Shown piece by piece: positions 21,191 to 23,821 of a stretch of DNA of 23,821 bases. The DNA comes from an uncultured Planctomycetales bacterium (GTDB lineage Bacteria; Planctomycetota; Planctomycetia; Isosphaerales; Isosphaeraceae): NCBI GenBank assembly GCA_937907525.1, contig CALCIB010000272.1, forward strand, positions 1 to 23,821. The letters are read 5' to 3'. Under the pieces are notes generated by a model that had not been told where the DNA came from, searched no databases, and saw nothing but the letters and a program-made list of their open reading frames with translations. Positions within the stretch are counted from its first letter, which is position 1. Every line of letters begins with the position of its first letter. The translations under genes were made by a program, and so were the position numbers.

Positions 21191-22657
21191 TCAGCGCGCC
21201 GGGCGAAGCTCGTAGCGGATCGCGGATTCCCGGACCTGCTCCCAGCCGGCCGGCGCCGGGCTGGAGAGAAAGGCGCGGTCGCCTTCGAGCTTGTATTCGA
21301 ACGACTTGCCGGTGATGGGATCGGGCGGCGCGGGGGCGTCGGTCAGGTCGTCCAGTCGGGGCGGCAGGGCGCCGTCGTGCGTCGCCGCGTACAGGCGGAC
21401 GGCCTCCACGACCATCAGCACGGCGAATCGGCGCTCCAGACGGACGTTCGCGGCGTGGGCCGATCGGGTGGCCGGGATGAGTTGGACGAACGGGAAGCCC
21501 CGAGCGAGCTTCAGAAGTCTCGACTCGGCCTCGCGCCATCCCTTGGCCCCTAACCAGTAGGGCAGATGCGACCACTTAACGACTTCGTCACTGGCGATCT
21601 GGTAAGCCCGATAAGAGTCCAGGCCGACGACCTGGATCATGGGCATCGCCTCGACCCGATCGGTCGGCGCGCCGCCATCGCGTAGGGCCTGCTTCGACCG
21701 TCGATAGTCCTTCGCGATGGTCAAGAGTTGGACGGCGTGCGCGGGGAGGTCGTCGACCGCCGGCCGGGTGAGCGGACTCCGGGCCGGGGGCCAGCCGTCC
21801 ACGTCCTGGCCGAGCTTCCGTGCGAACTGGTCGCCGCAGGCGCGGGCCGTCTCCAGCGACCAGGCGTCGCCGTCGATCTTGCGGAGCATCGGGAACTCCC
21901 GCTCCAGCAAGACCGACTCGCCAAAGGCCGGCCCCGACAGGTCGATGAGCGGTCGGGGGATCGTCGCCAGGGCCCAGTACAGGTTGGGAGCGCCGGGCTT
22001 CTGGATGAGGTCCTCCAGTTCGTCCAACGCGAGGTTCGCGCAGGCGATCGCGACGAGCGACTGTATGTAGATGTCGCCGCGGCCGACGTCGCGCGCCACG
22101 GCCAGGCCGGTTCGAACGTCCTGAACGGCCTCGTCGACCCGCCCTTCATCGGCGTCGAGCCGGGCTTTCACGGCGAGCCAACGAGCCACGGAACGCATCT
22201 CCTGGATCTCGGACAGCATGAGGGAGTAGCCCTCGTCCCGGTATCGGAACCCCCAATCGCAGGTCTCGCGCAGGCTCCCCAGCCGGGCTTCCTCAAGGAC
22301 CGTCCAACGATTGTCGAGGGCCTTTCGGACCCTTTCCCTCGGGAACTTGTCGATGGGGAGGCGGAGCCAGTCCGCGGCCAGATAGTCCGGGGACTCCGAG
22401 GCTTCGTCGGCGGCGGACTTCCCGGCCTGGATCAACTCGCGATAGCGAAGCTGGATCAAGGACTCGATGGCGCGGTGGTAGAAGACGGCGGCGTCGCCGG
22501 GGACCTGTTCGGCGCGCGAGGGGAGCAGGCGGACGCTCAGGGCGGGCGTCGGCGGTTTGGCGGGGTGGATGGCGATCGTCCGCTCCAGCGGCGGCGTCTC
22601 GTCCGCGCGGGCGGCGACGGCCAGGGCGGCGAGGCACAGCGGCAAGGCGAGTCTCAT
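21191..22657 (-). CDS. exported protein of unknown function, third gene of the sigma-factor operon
   Basis: A 488-residue protein I do not recognise. It begins with a signal peptide (MRLALPLCLAALAVAARA) after a good GGAGG ribosome site seven bases upstream. The body is largely helical (YHRAIESLIQLRYRELIQAG, SLMLSEIQEMRSVARWLAVK, VDEAVQDVRTGLAVARDVGR), which suggests helical-repeat packing, perhaps TPR-like. Near the C-terminus, RRFAVLMVVEAVRLYAATHD, then GALPPRLDDLTDAPAPPDPITG and FEYKLEGDRAFLSSP, resembles a stretch common in planctomycete secreted proteins and in the mature part of type II pseudopilins (peptide length, Pro-Pro, Asp-Pro-x-(T/S)-Gly-Lys). Its start codon overlaps the stop codon of the putative anti-sigma gene (ATGA), which implies coupled translation and a role in the same signalling unit. 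The function is not assigned. Confidence 0.72.
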   Translation of the reverse strand: MRLALPLCLAALAVAARADETPPLERTIAIHPAKPPTPALSVRLLPSRAEQVPGDAAVFYHRAIESLIQLRYRELIQAGKSAADEASESPDYLAADWLRLPIDKFPRERVRKALDNRWTVLEEARLGSLRETCDWGFRYRDEGYSLMLSEIQEMRSVARWLAVKARLDADEGRVDEAVQDVRTGLAVARDVGRGDIYIQSLVAIACANLALDELEDLIQKPGAPNLYWALATIPRPLIDLSGPAFGESVLLEREFPMLRKIDGDAWSLETARACGDQFARKLGQDVDGWPPARSPLTRPAVDDLPAHAVQLLTIAKDYRRSKQALRDGGAPTDRVEAMPMIQVVGLDSYRAYQIASDEVVKWSHLPYWLGAKGWREAESRLLKLARGFPFVQLIPATRSAHAANVRLERRFAVLMVVEAVRLYAATHDGALPPRLDDLTDAPAPPDPITGKSFEYKLEGDRAFLSSPAPAGWEQVRESAIRYELRPAR

Positions 22658-23127
22658 AGCGGGCCTCCAAGAATGGAACGCGGGGTCAGGGGCTCGGGCG
22701 CGTCGATGGTGATCGGGCCGAGATACACCACCGAAAGCAACGGCGGCTCGGTCGCGGCGAGCGCGGCCGGGTCGCTCCGAGCGGTCAGCGCGCGGGACGG
22801 AACGGCGGGGGTTTTCATGGGTCGCTCCGGCGGCGCGGGCTCACGACGGGTCAAGATCACGACCGGATCGGGAGCGGGAGCCGGAACCGTGACGACGCGC
22901 TCGACGACGCGCTCGGTCGGGCGTCGGCTCAAGGCGACGGCCTGGCCGAGCGTCGCCAGGGCGAGCGCGGCGGCGACGGCGGGCCAGAGCCGGCCGCGTC
23001 GGGAATCGCGCGAGCCGGCGCGGCGGCCGGCCTCGTACATCAGGCGATCGCGGTCGAGGCCCCCTCGCGGCGCCAGGCCGGACAGGGAGCGCTCCAGCGC
23101 GGTCAGGTCTTCTCGCGGTTCGGACAT
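22654..23127 (-). CDS. putative membrane-anchored anti-sigma factor (no zinc motif)
   Basis: A 157-residue single-pass membrane protein. A short charged cytoplasmic part (about residues 1-46; DLTALERSLSGLAPRGGLDR) is followed by one helix (LWPAVAAALALATLGQAVAL, about 47-66) and a Pro/Val-rich external tail ending in LTPRSILGGPL. Its start lies 25 bases inside the upstream sigma-factor gene, and its stop overlaps the start of the following gene. That placement, and its topology, are what suggest an anti-sigma role. The His-x3-Cys-x2-Cys signature of zinc anti-sigma factors is absent, so the call is by context. The DRDRLMYEAGRRAG stretch is commonly seen after such N-termini in planctomycete ECF partners, from memory. 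Confidence 0.65.
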   Translation of the reverse strand: MSEPREDLTALERSLSGLAPRGGLDRDRLMYEAGRRAGSRDSRRGRLWPAVAAALALATLGQAVALSRRPTERVVERVVTVPAPAPDPVVILTRREPAPPERPMKTPAVPSRALTARSDPAALAATEPPLLSVVYLGPITIDAPEPLTPRSILGGPL

Positions 23128-23594
23128 GACGCCCCCAATCGTTCCCTCAAGGTTTGCAAGGCTCGCATGTACGCGCGATGCGACGTGCTGGAGGAAGCGC
23201 CGTTGACCCGGCCGATTTGCTCGAAGGTCAGCCCGCCCCAGAGGTGGGCGACGACGACCTCGCGCTCCTCGCGCGGCAGCGTCCGAAGCGCGTCCTGGAC
23301 CGCGTCGGGGTCGGGGCCGTCGGTCGCCGCGGGGTCGAACCACGCGGGCGACTCGGCGGCGGCCCTCGCCTCGTGGCGGCGACGCCGACCGGCGGCTCGC
23401 GCGGAGTCCAGGGCCAGGTTGCGGACGACCCGGAACAGCCACGCGCCGGGGTCGTCGGGCTCGCGCTCCAGTGCCGACAGCCGGAGGAACGCCTCCTGGG
23501 CCACGTCCTCGGGCGCGTCGCAAAGCTGGCGCGCGAAGAGGACCAGGGCGGCCTCGTGGCGGTCGAGCAGTCGTCCGATGGCGTCGGGGTCCAT
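23103..23594 (-). CDS. ECF-type RNA polymerase sigma factor
   Basis: A 163-residue group 4 sigma factor. Region 2 runs from about residue 5 to 70: LLDRHEAALVLFARQLCDAP, then EDVAQEAFLRL (the core-binding helix) and PGAWLFRVVRNLALDSARAA, which recognises the -10 element. A charged linker (about 71-95) precedes region 4 (about 100-153): LPREEREVVVAHLWGGLTFEQIG, then the recognition helix ASSSTSHRAYMRALQTLRERL. Length and order fit ECF sigma factors. The ATG at 23594 has GAGG six bases upstream. It is the first gene of a three-gene minus-strand operon, overlapping the putative anti-sigma gene by 25 bases. The recognition helix has SSSTSHRAY where S(x)xAVKSRLxRA is usual, so the promoter recognised may differ from common ECF targets. 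The signal sensed is unknown. Confidence 0.9.
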   Translation of the reverse strand: MDPDAIGRLLDRHEAALVLFARQLCDAPEDVAQEAFLRLSALEREPDDPGAWLFRVVRNLALDSARAAGRRRRHEARAAAESPAWFDPAATDGPDPDAVQDALRTLPREEREVVVAHLWGGLTFEQIGRVNGASSSTSHRAYMRALQTLRERLGASCPNREKT

Positions 23595-23764
23595 CGCGGC
23601 CTCGGGTGGTTTCGTCGGTCCTCCGGATATAAGACGATCGTCGGACGCGGCCGTCCCAGAAAACAGGGGGCGGCGGGGATCGGGTTGCCCGGTTCGCGGG
23701 GAAGGCTAGAATGGGCCCTCGGGTGTGAGGGGAAGCCATCCGCCGCTCCGCGACTCGTGCGGCG

Positions 23765-23821
23765 AACGCAACGGCCTTCCCCCCTCGCGGGGGAAGGTGG
23801 CCCGAAGGGCCGGATGAGGGG
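23765..23821. repeat. palindromic element A4, cut by the window end
   Basis: AACGGCCTTCCCCCCTCGCG, GGTGGCCCGAAGGGCC and GGATGAGGGG are the reverse complement of the right arm of A1, so this copy is read in the opposite direction or is simply the left arm of another palindrome. It lies upstream of the sigma operon. The 170 bp between them (23595-23764) probably contain the minus-strand operon promoter, which I could not identify. Confidence 0.7.

Noticed and set aside
1..23821. CRISPR array
   Set aside because: The repeats are long palindromes dispersed kilobases apart, with no regular short repeat-spacer pattern and no cas genes.

Overview
The window is GC-rich chromosomal DNA with long high-GC shadow frames, mostly tandem genes with short gaps, and a gene set typical of Planctomycetes: a DUF1559 protein, a DUF937 protein, an ECF sigma factor with a non-zinc anti-sigma partner, a Ro60/TROVE protein and a PQQ dehydrogenase. 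I infer an Isosphaeraceae-like planctomycete. This rests on gene content and style, not on a marker gene.

Layout. 1-3106: the tail of a palindromic repeat, a periplasmic PQQ-dependent dehydrogenase, a 251-bp palindromic element that fills the stop-to-start gap exactly, and a DMT/EamA permease. 3107-5546: the most interesting part. It holds another palindromic repeat, then two tandem tRNA-like RNA elements joined by a structured linker, then a well-marked Ro60 (Rsr) gene and a strong terminator-like hairpin. Bacterial Y RNAs are known to be encoded next to Ro60 and to contain a tRNA-mimicking domain, so I read 3489-5510 as a probable Ro60/Y-RNA ribonucleoprotein locus. The first RNA becomes a perfect tRNA-Met(CAU)-like cloverleaf if 48 nt are removed from the 5' side of its anticodon stem. 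5686-8397: an MBOAT plus AlgJ/AlgX-like SGNH pair for O-acetylating an exported glycan. 8398-10943: an AT-rich inverted repeat, a tandem YcxB-like membrane protein and a short AMP nucleosidase, both genes on the minus strand.

11127-13409: a bifunctional chorismate mutase/prephenate dehydratase facing a sugar-nucleotide epimerase, with a 13-bp convergent gap. 13842-17288: a 1148-residue LplT-PlsC-acyl-ACP-synthetase fusion for lysophospholipid salvage. 17578-19130: a DUF937 membrane protein and an HD-domain protein, probably cotranscribed. 19347-20870: an exported protein with a DUF1559-like C-terminus. 21191-23594: a tightly packed minus-strand operon of ECF sigma factor, membrane-anchored putative anti-sigma factor and exported protein of unknown function, with overlapping reading frames.

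Nearly every larger intergenic gap carries one copy of a related set of 120-250-bp palindromic elements (families A, B and C here), all built from an outer hairpin, an inner hairpin and a GGATGAGGGG / CCCCTCATCC core. They appear to be dispersed non-coding mobile or structural repeats.
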